Shown: positions 22,352-31,427, counted from the stretch's first letter. The stretch is 33,447 nucleotides of DNA from Clostridia bacterium (GCA_017512675.1 JAFWEY010000011.1:1-33447); one strand, 5' to 3'. The notes: generated by a model not told the origin, from the letters alone. Numbers and translations are program-made.

Positions 22352-23077
22352 GTGCGGCTGGACAAGCGAGTGACCATGAGCGGCATGAGCCGTTCCGAGG
22401 CGCGCAAGGCGATCCGGGAAGGGCGCGTTAAGGTGAACGGCGCCTCTGCCGCGGATCCGGGAATGACGGTTGAGGACAGCTGCCCGGTCACGGTGGACGG
22501 CGCGCCGATAACGGCGTTTGTTCCGCTGCACTGCATGCTCAACAAGCCTGCCGGCGTCGTCAGCGCCAGGGAGGACGCGCGGTTCCGGACGGTGTTCGAC
22601 TGTCTTCCGCCGGGCGTTTCGATGCGGCGGGATCTGGTCTGCGTCGGCCGGCTCGATCGGGACGTCACCGGGCTGCTGCTCTTTACGACGGACGGCGAAC
22701 TGGCGCACCGGCTGATTTCGCCCAGGTGGCGCGTCCCGAAGGTCTACCGCGCATGGGTGGACGGAACGCTGCGCGATGAACACGTGGGCCGTTTCGCCGC
22801 GGGAATTGACCTGGGGGATTTCACGGCCCGGCCCGCGGCGCTTCGCATCGTCGAAAGCGGTGCCGAAAGCATCGCGGAACTGACGGTTTGCGAAGGCAGG
22901 TTTCATCAGGTAAAGCGGATGTTCGAAGCCGTCGGCTGTCCGGTCACCCGGCTGCACCGGCTTCGGGAGGGGGCTGTCGTCCTGGATGCGAACCTGGCTT
23001 CCGGCGGGAGCCGGGAACTGACCGAAGCGGAAATCGAAAGCCTGTACGCGGATACCCATCTGTCTGCGCCTGTCTGA
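22352..23077 (+). CDS. RsuA-family rRNA pseudouridine synthase
   Basis: A 241-residue enzyme that isomerises uridine to pseudouridine in ribosomal RNA. An N-terminal S4 RNA-binding domain (RLDKRVTMSGMSRSEARKAI ... GRVKVNG) is followed by the synthase core with the catalytic aspartate D102 in VGRLDRDVTGLLLFTTDG and the later KVYRAWVDG and GRFHQVKRMFEAVG blocks. GTG 22352 is chosen because it gives the family start (V/M)RLDK and lies 11 bases after AAGGAG; the in-frame GTG at 22340 overlaps that site. Which position it modifies (16S RsuA type or a relative) cannot be decided. Confidence 0.92.
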   Translation: MRLDKRVTMSGMSRSEARKAIREGRVKVNGASAADPGMTVEDSCPVTVDGAPITAFVPLHCMLNKPAGVVSAREDARFRTVFDCLPPGVSMRRDLVCVGRLDRDVTGLLLFTTDGELAHRLISPRWRVPKVYRAWVDGTLRDEHVGRFAAGIDLGDFTARPAALRIVESGAESIAELTVCEGRFHQVKRMFEAVGCPVTRLHRLREGAVVLDANLASGGSRELTEAEIESLYADTHLSAPV

Positions 23078-23119
23078 CGGAGCATCCGCAATTCCGCAGC
23101 CATTGCACAAGGAGTCATT

Positions 23120-23719
23120 ATGGCCGATCATTATTATACGGCGGAACCCGCCAGCGAAAGCCGTCCGGTTCGGATCGAACAGCAGATGTTCGGGCAGAAG
23201 TTCGTATTTACCACCGATCACGGCGTGTTTTCCCGGGACGGCGTCGATCCCGGCACCGCGCTGCTTGCGAAGTCGGTGCCGCCGCTGAGCGGGCGGGTGC
23301 TGGATCTCGGATGCGGCTGGGGGGCGCTGGGCATTCCGCTGGCGAAGATCAACCCCGGCGCGCACTTTGTTCTGTCCGATGTGAACAGGCGCGCCGTGCA
23401 GCTGGCGCGCGACAACGCGCGGGCCAACGGATTGTCCAATCTGGAGGTCGTGGAAAGCGACGGATTCGGGCAAATCGAAGGGAGCTTCGACGCGATCCTG
23501 TCCAATCCGCCGATCCGCGCCGGGAAACAGGTGCTTCTTTCGCTGTTCGCAGAGGCGTACGCGCGCCTCAGCGCGGGAGGATCGCTGTACCTGGTGATTC
23601 GGACCCAGCAGGGCGCCGCGTCCTACCTTCGGTTTCTGCAGGCCCTTTCCCCGGCCGCGTCCGTCATCGCGCGCGGCGGCGGGTATCGCATACTGCACTT
23701 GAGAAAGGAAGAGAGATGA
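23120..23719 (+). CDS. Class I SAM-dependent methyltransferase (RsmC/YbxB-like)
   Basis: A 199-residue enzyme of the methyltransferase-small (MTS) family. The SAM-binding motif I is VLDLGCGWGALGIPLA; the acidic motif II is VLSDVNRRAVQLARDNA; the NPPI motif (ILSNPPIRAG) is typical of N-methylation of guanine or adenine in rRNA. The start HYYTAEPASESRPVRI matches YbxB-type proteins. An AAGGAG lies just ahead of ATG 23120. It follows the pseudouridine synthase gene by 42 bases, so both may modify ribosomal RNA from one transcript. The target base is inferred only. Confidence 0.9.
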   Translation: MADHYYTAEPASESRPVRIEQQMFGQKFVFTTDHGVFSRDGVDPGTALLAKSVPPLSGRVLDLGCGWGALGIPLAKINPGAHFVLSDVNRRAVQLARDNARANGLSNLEVVESDGFGQIEGSFDAILSNPPIRAGKQVLLSLFAEAYARLSAGGSLYLVIRTQQGAASYLRFLQALSPAASVIARGGGYRILHLRKEER

Positions 23720-23720
23720 C

Positions 23721-24797
23721 ATGAAGCAAAACCGTCTGAACCGGGTGCTGGAGTACATGGCGCAGGAGAAGCTCCCGCAAATCCTGGTCACGTCCACCGA
23801 AGCGGTCTATTATCTGACCGGATTGTGGATCACCCCCGGCGAACGCATGCTGGTGCTGAAGGTGTCGCCGGAGGGCTGTGCGCTGTACGGCAACCGGCTG
23901 TTCGCGCTGGAAGGCCTGACCGGGGATCTGCCGCTGATCGAGTACGATGATACCGACGATCCGGTCGCGCTGCTGGCGGACGGGCTGAAGGACGGCCCGG
24001 TGGGCATCGACAAAAACTGGCACAGCCATTTCGCGATCCGGCTGATGCAGAAAAAACGGTCGCTGGAGCTGCGCCTGGGCTCCGGACCGGTGGACACGGC
24101 CCGCATGTACAAGGACGAGGAGGAAATGAACGCGATGCGCGCTTCCTCGCGCCTGAACGACCGGGTTGTGGATTGGCTTCCGGAAACGCTGAAAACCGGA
24201 GATACGGAATTGGGGGTCGGCAGGCGCTATCTGGAGCGCGGGGCGGAACTCGGCGCTCAGGGCGGAAGCTTTGACCCGCTGGTTTGCTTCGGCGCGAACT
24301 GCGCGGAGCCGCATCACGGCACGGACAATACCGAACTCAGGCCGGGCAGTGCGGTGATTCTGGATCTGGGATTCACGCTGAATCACGCGGCCAGCGATAT
24401 GACGCGCACCGTGTACTTCGGCGAACCGGATGACGAATTCAAGCGGGTATACGACATCGTCAAGGCGGCGAACGCTGCCGGGCGCGCGGCGGTTCGTCCC
24501 GGCGTGCCGGTGGCGGATGTGGACAGGGCCGCTCGCAAGGTCATCGAGGACGCCGGCTACGGCCCGAACTTCCTGCACCGCACCGGTCACGGCATCGGCA
24601 TCGAAGTGCACGAGCCGCCGGATATCAGCCGCTCCAGCAGCGCGGTCTGCCGCCCCGGCATGACCTTCTCGGTCGAACCGGGCGTTTACCTGCCGGGCAG
24701 GTTCGGCGTGCGGGTGGAGGATCTTGTGGCGGTCACCGAGGACGGCTGCGAGACGCTGAACCAGCTGAGCCGTGAACTGAAGATCATCAGGCCCTGA
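23721..24797 (+). CDS. M24-family aminopeptidase (Xaa-Pro peptidase)
   Basis: A 358-residue cytosolic metallopeptidase that removes an N-terminal residue preceding proline. After a creatinase-like N-terminal domain (about 1-125) the pita-bread domain carries the five metal ligands D215 (ILDLGF), D226 (SDMTRT), H290 (GHGIGIEVHE), E319 (FSVEPGVY) and E333 (VRVEDLV). All are present, so it should be active. ATG 23721 begins one base after the methyltransferase stop, with GAAAGGAAG upstream. It is the last gene before a strong terminator. Confidence 0.94.
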   Translation: MKQNRLNRVLEYMAQEKLPQILVTSTEAVYYLTGLWITPGERMLVLKVSPEGCALYGNRLFALEGLTGDLPLIEYDDTDDPVALLADGLKDGPVGIDKNWHSHFAIRLMQKKRSLELRLGSGPVDTARMYKDEEEMNAMRASSRLNDRVVDWLPETLKTGDTELGVGRRYLERGAELGAQGGSFDPLVCFGANCAEPHHGTDNTELRPGSAVILDLGFTLNHAASDMTRTVYFGEPDDEFKRVYDIVKAANAAGRAAVRPGVPVADVDRAARKVIEDAGYGPNFLHRTGHGIGIEVHEPPDISRSSSAVCRPGMTFSVEPGVYLPGRFGVRVEDLVAVTEDGCETLNQLSRELKIIRP

Positions 24798-24820
24798 GGC
24801 CGGTTTTCGCTGAACAACAG

Positions 24821-24855
24821 CTCCGCCGCCGCGCGTCTTTTGCGCGGCGGCGGAG
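24821..24855. terminator. Bidirectional terminator between convergent genes
   Basis: A perfect 14-bp GC-rich stem (24821-24834 with 24842-24855) has a 7-base loop and is followed on the plus strand by ATTCTTTC. It lies between the M24 peptidase gene (plus) and the exporter gene (minus) and can serve both. Confidence 0.8.
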
Positions 24856-24900
24856 ATTCTTTCACGGTCCGCTGCGGTCCGGGCGCTTGAGCGCGCCTGT

Positions 24901-26732
24901 TTATCCCTCAAAAGCCTTGCTGAACTGGGTTTCGTACAGCCGCTGATAGGTTCCGCCGGCCTGCACCAGATCCTTGTGCTGGCCGCGCTCCACGATGACC
25001 CCGTCTTCGACCACCAGGATTTCGTCCGCTGCTAGGATCGTGGAGAGCCGGTGGGCGATCAGGATCGAAGTCCTTTCCTCGACCAGCGGGTTGATGGCCT
25101 GCTGAATGGCGGCTTCGGATATGGAATCCAGCGCAGAGGTCGCCTCGTCAAAGATCAGCAGCGCCGGGTTCTTCAGCAGCACCCGCGCGATGGAAATGCG
25201 CTGCTTCTCGCCGCCGGACAGCTTGAGGCCGCGGTTGCCCACCATCGTGTCCAGGCCGTCCGGCTGGCGCTCAATGAAATCGAGGATGTTTGCCTTTTTG
25301 CAGGCTTCGATCATATCGGCTTCTGTGGCGTCCGGACAGGCGTAGAGCAGGTTTTCGCGAATGGTGCCGTTGAACAGGTAGGTTTCCTGGGTAACCACGC
25401 CGATCTGCTCCCGCAGCGAATGCAGGGAGATATCCCGCACGTCGTGTCCGTCGAACAGCACCCGGCCTTCCGTGGCGTCCCACAGCCTGGGGATAGGTTG
25501 ACGATCGTGCTTTTTCCGCTCCCGCTGGGCCCGACGATGGCCACGCAGTCCCCGCTGCGCAGTTCGAAATTGATGTCCTTGAGGATTTTCCGCTCCCCGT
25601 CGTAGGAAAAGCCGACGTGCTCGAAGCGCACCTCGCCTCTGGTATTCGCTTTTGTGATCTCCAGCGCGTTTTCCCTGTCGCTGATTTCCGCCGGCATATC
25701 GAAATAGTCGAAAATGCGCGTGAACATCGCCATGGAGCGGATCCAGTCCACCTGGATGTTGAGCAGGCTGTTTACCGGCCCGTACATTCTTCCGAGCAGC
25801 GCCACCAGCACCGTGATATCGCCGACGGTCAGGCTGCTGTCGTGGCGCATGATCAGAATGCCGCCCACCAGATACAGAAGCATCGGGCCGATGTTGGTCA
25901 GCGTGTTGAGAACCACAAAGAACCAGCGGCCTGCCATTCGCTCCCGGATGTTCAGCCGGATCATTCTGCCGTTGGCTTCCCGGTAGCGGTCGAACTCGTG
26001 CTTTTCCCTGCCGAACAGCTTGACCAGCAGCTGCCCGGATACGGAAAGCGTTTCGTTCAGGATGCCGTTGATTTCGTCGTTGCATTCCTGTGCTTCTCCG
26101 GCCAGCTTCCAGCGCGTTTTGCCGGCCATGCGGGTCGGCAGGGTGAACAGCGGCACGACGACGATGCCCACCAGCGCCAGAATCCAGTTCTTCCGGAACA
26201 TGGCGATCACCGCGGCCACGAGCGTAATCGAGTTCGAAAGAATGGAGGTGAAAGTGCTGGTGATGACGGATTCCACGCCGGATATGTCGCTGGTCATGCG
26301 GGTGATGATGTCCCCCTGGTTCGCAGTGGTGAAAAACCGCTGGGACATGCGCTGCAGGTGGCGGAACATCTGGTTTCGCATGTCGTAGGAGATGTGCTGC
26401 GCGATCCAGTTGTTCAGATAGCTTTCCGCGACGCCGATCAGGTTGGAGTCCAGATTCAGCGCCAGCGAGATCAGGATCAGGCGGATCAGCGTGCCCAGAG
26501 TCCTGCCGATCAGGCCGTCGTCGATCATTTTGCCGGTCAGGATCGACGGAAACAGGCTGCACACGGAGGAAACGCACAGACAAACCAGCACCAGCGCCAG
26601 CTGTTTCCAGTACGGCCGCAGATAGGATAGAATGCGGGTGAGGAGCGCTTTGGTGACCTTGGGACTGTTCTTCTTTTCTTCGTCGGTCAGGAACCCTCTT
26701 CTCATCGCGCCGCCGAAGCCGCGTGGCTGCAT
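24901..26732 (-). pseudogene. ABC exporter half-transporter, frameshifted after Walker A
   Basis: A type I ABC exporter of about 610 residues read in two frames. From ATG 26732 (AAGGAG 9 bases upstream) come a cytosolic start, an ABC transmembrane domain with about six helices, and Walker A IVGPSGSGKST. The frame then runs NLSPGCG, where the family has NLIPRxxD. The next frame picks up exactly there (IPRLWDATEGRVLFDG) and gives the Q loop, signature LSGGEKQRISIAR, Walker B LLIFDEATSALDS and switch region IAHRLST, ending at TAA 24901. One base appears to be missing near 25492-25496. The rest is undamaged, so the loss is recent or an assembly error. Substrate unknown; lipid, peptide or drug export are the usual roles. 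Confidence 0.88.
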
Positions 26733-26866
26733 ACCGGTCATCTCCTTCCGATCGCCCGTTCGGCGCAAAAAGCGCGCGGGCAGATGGCGCTTGCGTGTGA
26801 CGCGCCGGGATGAATTCTTTGGATCCGGCCGCCGGCCTTGCGGGCCGGGCACGGCGCAGACCGCGT

Positions 26867-27496
26867 TTATCGGCGCGGCCCGGGATCGCTGCTGCTTTTG
26901 GACGGCTTGCGGGCGGCTCCCTCCACCACGCCTTCAGAGCGGGCGACGGCGCCGATGGTTCGGAAGAAGCAGCGCGCGTCGGTCGCAAAGGAGAGATTTT
27001 TCACGTATTCGCCGTCCAGGCGCGCTTTGACGGGAATCGGAAGCTCATCCCGCCCGCTGATCTGGGCAAGTCCCGTCAGCCCGGGCCGGACGCTGTTGGC
27101 GCCGTACTTTTCCCGCTCCGCGATCAGGTCGTCCTGATTCCACAGCGCGGGCCGCGGGCCGACCACGCTCATATCGCCCTTCAGAATATTGATCATCTGG
27201 GGCAGCTCATCCAGCGAGGTTTTCCGCAAAAACGCTCCGCTTTTCGTGATGTAGGCATCCGGGTTCTCGAGCATATGGGTCGGCATATCGTGCGGGGTAT
27301 CGCTGCGCATCGTGCGGAACTTCAGGATCGGGAAGGTCTCCAGATCCCGACCGATCCGCTGCTGGCAAAAGAATACCTTGCCCGGTGAGTCCAGCCGAAT
27401 CCAGACCGCGATGATCAGGAACAGCGGGGAAAGCAGGGCCAGCCCGAGCGCGGACAGCAGAATATCCAGAATTCTTTTGATATACCGTCTGTACAA
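26867..27496 (-). CDS. Polyprenyl-phosphate sugar-1-phosphate transferase
   Basis: A 209-residue membrane enzyme of the bacterial sugar transferase family (PF02397). It moves a sugar-1-phosphate from a nucleotide sugar to undecaprenyl phosphate, the first step of capsule, exopolysaccharide or glycoprotein glycan synthesis. One hydrophobic segment (LDILLSALGLALLSPLFLII) is followed by QQRIGRD, LKFRTMRSD, the catalytic SLDELPQMINILKGDMSVVG and RPGLTGLAQISGRDELP. TTG 27496 is chosen because it gives the family start MYRRYIKRILD and has AAGGA 8 bases upstream; ATG 27505 directly abuts that site. It lies 18 bases after thiI. No glycosyltransferase gene is nearby, which is odd. Confidence 0.9.
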   Translation of the reverse strand: MYRRYIKRILDILLSALGLALLSPLFLIIAVWIRLDSPGKVFFCQQRIGRDLETFPILKFRTMRSDTPHDMPTHMLENPDAYITKSGAFLRKTSLDELPQMINILKGDMSVVGPRPALWNQDDLIAEREKYGANSVRPGLTGLAQISGRDELPIPVKARLDGEYVKNLSFATDARCFFRTIGAVARSEGVVEGAARKPSKSSSDPGPRR

Positions 27497-27514
27497 TGAC
27501 CTCATCCTTTCGGA

Positions 27515-28672
27515 TTACAGATCCATTTCCCAAGTGCGGAACGTTTCCACGCCGTTCACGGCTTCTTCTGTCAGGCGCTCGCCGTCGATCAGGGCTTCGG
27601 CCTTTTCCAGGTCCTCAATCCGCGGCCTGGTGGACGGGTGGCGGGGCGTAAACACCGTGCAGCAATCCTCGTAAGGGAGAATGGAGGTGTCGTAGGTTCC
27701 GATCGCGGTTGCGATGTCGATGATCTCCAGCTTGTCCAGGCCGATCAGCGGGCGGAAAACCGGCATGTTCACGGCGGCATCGGTGCATACCAGCGCTTCC
27801 ATCGTCTGGCTTGCGACCTGGCCCAGGCTCTCCCCGGTGATCAGCGCCTGGCAGCCGTTCGCCCGCGCGACCCGTTCGGCGATGCGCATCATGTACCGCC
27901 GCATCAGCACCGTGCCCAGCTCATCCGGGCATTTTTCGTGGAGCTGCATCTGAAGCTCGGTGAAGGGAACCACGTGCACCAGCATGCCGTTTCCGTATTC
28001 CCCCAGTTCCTTTGCGAGCTTCAGCACCTTTTCCTTCGCGCGTTCGCTGGTGTAAGGGAACGAATAGAAGTGCACCGCCTGCACCATTACGCCGCGATTC
28101 ATGATCTGGTAGCCGGCCACCGGGCTGTCGATCCCGCCGGACAAAAGCAGCATCGCCTTGCCGCCGGTGCCCATCGGCATTCCGCCCACTGCGGGAATCT
28201 CCTCGACGCAGAGATACGCGTGGTCCCGGATTTCCACGTTCAGTTTGTGCTGGGGATGGTGCACGTCCACCTTCAGCGCGGGATTGGACTCCAATACCCG
28301 CCCCCCGATCTCGGCGGCCAGCTGCATGGAATCCAGCGGAAACGTTTTGTCGGAACGCCGGCCGAAAACCTTGAAGGTTCCCTGCTTTCCGCGCATCATA
28401 TCCTCCGCGGCCAGGCAGATCGATTCGAGATCCTTTTCCATTTCGACGGCGGGGGAAACCGAGTGCACACCGAACACCTTTCGCACGCGCTGGGCGCAGG
28501 CGTCAAAATCCGGCGCGTCCGCCACGTAGATGCGCGAATCGCTCAGCCAGACCCGGCCGCCCAGCGGCTCCACCGCCCGCCGAACGTTCGCGACCAGCTT
28601 TTTCAGAAAATACGGGCGGTTCAGGCCTTTCAGGTGTACCTCGCCGAAACGCACCAACAGCACTTTGCGCAT
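27515..28672 (-). CDS. thiI: tRNA 4-thiouridine synthase ThiI
   Basis: A 385-residue enzyme that adenylates U8 of tRNA and inserts sulfur to make 4-thiouridine. An N-terminal ferredoxin-like and THUMP part (for example RKVFGVHSVSPAVEM and LKVDVHHPQHKLNVEIRD) precedes the PP-loop ATPase LLLSGGIDSP (176-185), then GESLGQVASQT and the late PYEDCCTVFTPRHPSTRP. No rhodanese extension is present, so it is the short Bacillota form, in which the partner cysteine desulfurase supplies sulfur. That gene lies directly upstream with 1 base between stop and start. ATG 28672 has AGGAGG 7 bases upstream. Confidence 0.96.
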   Translation of the reverse strand: MRKVLLVRFGEVHLKGLNRPYFLKKLVANVRRAVEPLGGRVWLSDSRIYVADAPDFDACAQRVRKVFGVHSVSPAVEMEKDLESICLAAEDMMRGKQGTFKVFGRRSDKTFPLDSMQLAAEIGGRVLESNPALKVDVHHPQHKLNVEIRDHAYLCVEEIPAVGGMPMGTGGKAMLLLSGGIDSPVAGYQIMNRGVMVQAVHFYSFPYTSERAKEKVLKLAKELGEYGNGMLVHVVPFTELQMQLHEKCPDELGTVLMRRYMMRIAERVARANGCQALITGESLGQVASQTMEALVCTDAAVNMPVFRPLIGLDKLEIIDIATAIGTYDTSILPYEDCCTVFTPRHPSTRPRIEDLEKAEALIDGERLTEEAVNGVETFRTWEMDL

Positions 28673-28673
28673 A

Positions 28674-29813
28674 TCATTTCCTCCTGAATCGTTTGAGCAG
28701 TTCATACGCTTTGCCGGCCTGCTCCGCCGCATACAGGATCTCTTCTTCCGATGTATGCGGGGAAAGCGAAAAGCGAAGCGCACCTTCGCAGTCGTTTGCG
28801 GGGACGCCCATGGCCAGCAGCACCGGGCTCAGCTTGCGTTTTTTGGAAGAACAGGCGGAACCGGTGGATACGTAAACGCCCGCTTCCTCCAGCGCGTGCA
28901 GAAGCACCTCTCCCCGCACACCGGGGAATGTAAGGTTGAGAATGTGCGGCGCGGCGTCTTCGGGAAGCGGCCCGTTGATCCGGACGTCCGGAATGCGGCT
29001 GCGGATTTCGCCGAGAAGCAGCGCTTTCCGCGCTGCCAGAACGTCCGCGGCGTTTCCGGGCATTGCGCGAATCGCGGCGCCCAGCCCGATGATGCCCGGC
29101 GTGTTCTCCGTTCCGGAACGCAGCCCGCCTTCCTGGCCGCCGCCCAGCGCGCGGGGCTTCAGGCGAACGCCGCTGCGGATCCAAAGGGCGCCGACGCCCT
29201 TCGGCCCGTGAATCTTGTGCCCGGACAGCGTGTACAGATCGGCCAGAGACGCCTGCATCGGAACCCGCAGAAAGCCCTGTACGCCGTCGACGTGAAACAG
29301 GGCGCCGGGGCAGAGGGACCGCAGCATCGCCGACAGCCTCGCGAGATCCGGCATTGCGCCGGTTTCGTTGTTGACCTGCATGCAGGACAGCAGAGAAACG
29401 CCCTCGCGCATCGCGCCTTCGACCGTCTCCCATACCGGCTGGCCCTGGCGGTCCACCGGGAAACGGATCACGGTGTGTCCCGCCGCTTCCAGCGCTTCGC
29501 ACGCGCCGAGAACGGACGGGTGCTCTGTTTGAGAGACCAGAATGCGCTGAGGCCCGTGCATCGCGCTGACGCTGCCGATGATTGCCAGGTTGTTGGCCTC
29601 CGTGCCCCCGGAGGTGAATACCACCTGCCCCGACGGGGTGTGAAGGGCCTGCCGGATCTCGTTTCGGCAGGCGTTCATGGCTTTTTCCGCGCGCATGGCC
29701 GGCGCGTACAGGGAAGAAGGATTGAAGTATTCCTCCCGCAAAGCCTGTTCCATGGCTTCGACGACTTCTATAGACGACTGTGTGGTGGCGCTGTTGTCCA
29801 GATAGGCGATCAT
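28674..29813 (-). CDS. Class V cysteine desulfurase (NifS/IscS-like)
   Basis: A 379-residue PLP enzyme that takes sulfur from cysteine as a persulfide. The start MIAYLDNSATTQ, H98 in SQTEHPSVLGA, the PLP lysine K200 in LSGHKIHGPKGVG, and the persulfide cysteine C321 in STGSACSSKKRKLSP are visible. Coupling to thiI (1-base gap) matches the NifZ-ThiI pairing known in Bacillota, where a dedicated desulfurase serves tRNA thiolation. ATG 29813 has GGAGG about 11 bases upstream; the in-frame extension to 30011 crosses the promoter region and is rejected. No iscU or other Fe-S scaffold gene is adjacent. Confidence 0.95.
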   Translation of the reverse strand: MIAYLDNSATTQSSIEVVEAMEQALREEYFNPSSLYAPAMRAEKAMNACRNEIRQALHTPSGQVVFTSGGTEANNLAIIGSVSAMHGPQRILVSQTEHPSVLGACEALEAAGHTVIRFPVDRQGQPVWETVEGAMREGVSLLSCMQVNNETGAMPDLARLSAMLRSLCPGALFHVDGVQGFLRVPMQASLADLYTLSGHKIHGPKGVGALWIRSGVRLKPRALGGGQEGGLRSGTENTPGIIGLGAAIRAMPGNAADVLAARKALLLGEIRSRIPDVRINGPLPEDAAPHILNLTFPGVRGEVLLHALEEAGVYVSTGSACSSKKRKLSPVLLAMGVPANDCEGALRFSLSPHTSEEEILYAAEQAGKAYELLKRFRRK

Positions 29814-29907
29814 TTGCGATTTTCCTCCGCTTGGGACTGCCGGGATCTTGCACGGGATTCTGCCTTTCGGATCGGCAAAAGAACCCGCGTTTTTACCCGC
29901 GTTACGG

Positions 29908-29936
29908 TTGCAGTCTTTTCCAACACGTGCTATTAT
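29908..29936 (+). promoter_or_regulatory. Promoter of the zinc-ribbon membrane protein gene
   Basis: TTGCAG (29908-29913) and TATTAT (29931-29936) are 17 bases apart. Transcription would start near 29943, about 87 bases before the TTG start. The -10 box coincides with that of the opposing promoter. Confidence 0.55.
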
Positions 29937-29940
29937 ATCA
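29932..29940 (-). promoter_or_regulatory. Extended -10 promoter of the desulfurase-thiI operon
   Basis: The minus strand reads TGATATAAT, an extended -10 with perfect TATAAT (29932-29937). No good -35 is seen (TTCCGG at 16 bases), as is common for extended -10 promoters. The leader would be about 110 bases long. Confidence 0.6.
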
Positions 29941-30029
29941 TAATCGAACATTTCCGGAACGGAATTCTTGTGAATTTCCGGCAAACGGCCTGCGAAGGAC
30001 TGCCGGATCAATACGCGGGAGGGAAATCA

Positions 30030-31427
30030 TTGAACTGTACCCATTGCGGCGCCCGGAACCATCGCTCGGCCGTGGTCTGTAAGAAATGCGGCCGCGCGCT
30101 GAAAGCGAAGCGCGTGCCCGAAAAAGCCGTCGAAGAAAAGGAGCCGGAGAAGACGGCGGCACAAAAGGCCGTGAGTATCGCCGTGAAGACGTTTTTCTTT
30201 GCGGTTACGGCGGTCCTGTTCGGGTTCCTGTTCTATCGCGCTTACTATTGGTTCCAGGATTGGTGGCTTGCGCGTTCGTATTCGTCCGGGCGGCTGAAGG
30301 AGCCGCTGGTTGAAGAGATGACGATGGACGACGGCCAGCAGGGGCATGCGATCACGTTTTTCGGCAACGACGGCGATCAGCTGTTCGTGGCCGAGCTCGG
30401 ACGAAGCTACCTGTTTGCCGGCGGCATGACGCGCATTGAGGTTCCCGACAGCAACTGGTTCGACGAGCATCCGGAGGACGTGGAAAGCGCGTATGTCACA
30501 TTGACCCCGATTGTGCGGACAAACGGCGGCGCCGAGGTGGAGATTCCGGTGATGGAACTGGATATCGATGCGCCGGATTCGCCGCTGACGCTGGTCGATC
30601 CCGCCAGCGACTGGTCGCAGGTGGTAACGTCGATCTATCCGCTGTCGGTGCGCGTCGTTCCCGGGTCGGAGGTCCTGATCGGAGGAGAAGACGTAACCGA
30701 CACCGTGGATTTTCAAGGCAATCTGACGGTCAATATCAACGTGTACCCGCAGGGCGACAACCAGGTTTCGATTCTGGTCAGCACGCCGCATCACAGACAG
30801 ACGCGCAGGGACCTGATCCTGTATCGCGAGTATCAGGAAATCAATCTGGAGCCCAGCCTCAACCTGGTCAAGAGGACAAACAAGGACACGATGACGGTGA
30901 CCGGAACCGTCGATCCGGAGGCGGTTTTCTCGGTGGATACCGATTACGTGCCGGGATCCGTATCCGTGGACGCGACGGGCAAATTCAAGTTTACCGCGAA
31001 GCTGAAGGAAATCGGCGACAATACGATCACCTTCCGCGCGTCGCAGGCAGGGAAACAGGACTCGGTCGTTTCGATCTCCTGCTACTATGTGCCGCCCTAC
31101 AACACCTATGTCAACAAGGCGTGGGCGATGGATTATCAGCAGCTCAGCCTGTACTACGAAACCTGGATCGGCAGGATCTTCCTGTGCAGGGGGCCTGTTG
31201 TCGATGTCCGCACCGTTGACGGGAACCAGCAGCTGATCATGAACGTGGGAAGCGAAACCGAACCCAATTATGTGATTCTGGACAATTACTCGACCATTAC
31301 GGAACCTGTCATCGGCCAGGAATACCGCGCGTATTCGGATGTGCTGGGCAACCTGTACTACGACGAGACCGCGAGCTACTGCCCGCATCTCGCGGCGCGC
31401 TACATGGTGGCGGTTGAGGAGAACTGA
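30030..31427 (+). CDS. Zinc-ribbon, single-span membrane protein with extracellular beta domains
   Basis: A 465-residue protein. The N-terminus is a zinc ribbon with C3, C6, C17 and C20 (MNCTHCGARN ... CKKCG). A charged linker leads to one transmembrane helix at about 48-70, placing residues after 75 outside. The outer part has stretches resembling Ig-like or bacterial surface beta domains (for example TMTVTGTVDPEAVFSVDTDYV, split by SVDATGKFKFTAKL), then a final domain rich in Tyr and Val. Zinc ribbon plus single span recalls Bacillota proteins such as TcaA/YvlB-like membrane sensors, but I cannot assign a family. The start is TTG 30030 with GGAGGG 7 bases upstream. A short own terminator follows, so it is a single-gene unit. 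Confidence 0.8.
   Translation: MNCTHCGARNHRSAVVCKKCGRALKAKRVPEKAVEEKEPEKTAAQKAVSIAVKTFFFAVTAVLFGFLFYRAYYWFQDWWLARSYSSGRLKEPLVEEMTMDDGQQGHAITFFGNDGDQLFVAELGRSYLFAGGMTRIEVPDSNWFDEHPEDVESAYVTLTPIVRTNGGAEVEIPVMELDIDAPDSPLTLVDPASDWSQVVTSIYPLSVRVVPGSEVLIGGEDVTDTVDFQGNLTVNINVYPQGDNQVSILVSTPHHRQTRRDLILYREYQEINLEPSLNLVKRTNKDTMTVTGTVDPEAVFSVDTDYVPGSVSVDATGKFKFTAKLKEIGDNTITFRASQAGKQDSVVSISCYYVPPYNTYVNKAWAMDYQQLSLYYETWIGRIFLCRGPVVDVRTVDGNQQLIMNVGSETEPNYVILDNYSTITEPVIGQEYRAYSDVLGNLYYDETASYCPHLAARYMVAVEEN

Noticed and set aside
28530..30029. A 500-codon in-frame extension upstream of the zinc-ribbon protein
   Set aside because: It is antisense to the desulfurase gene and crosses the divergent promoters; the zinc ribbon begins right at TTG 30030 behind a good ribosome binding site.
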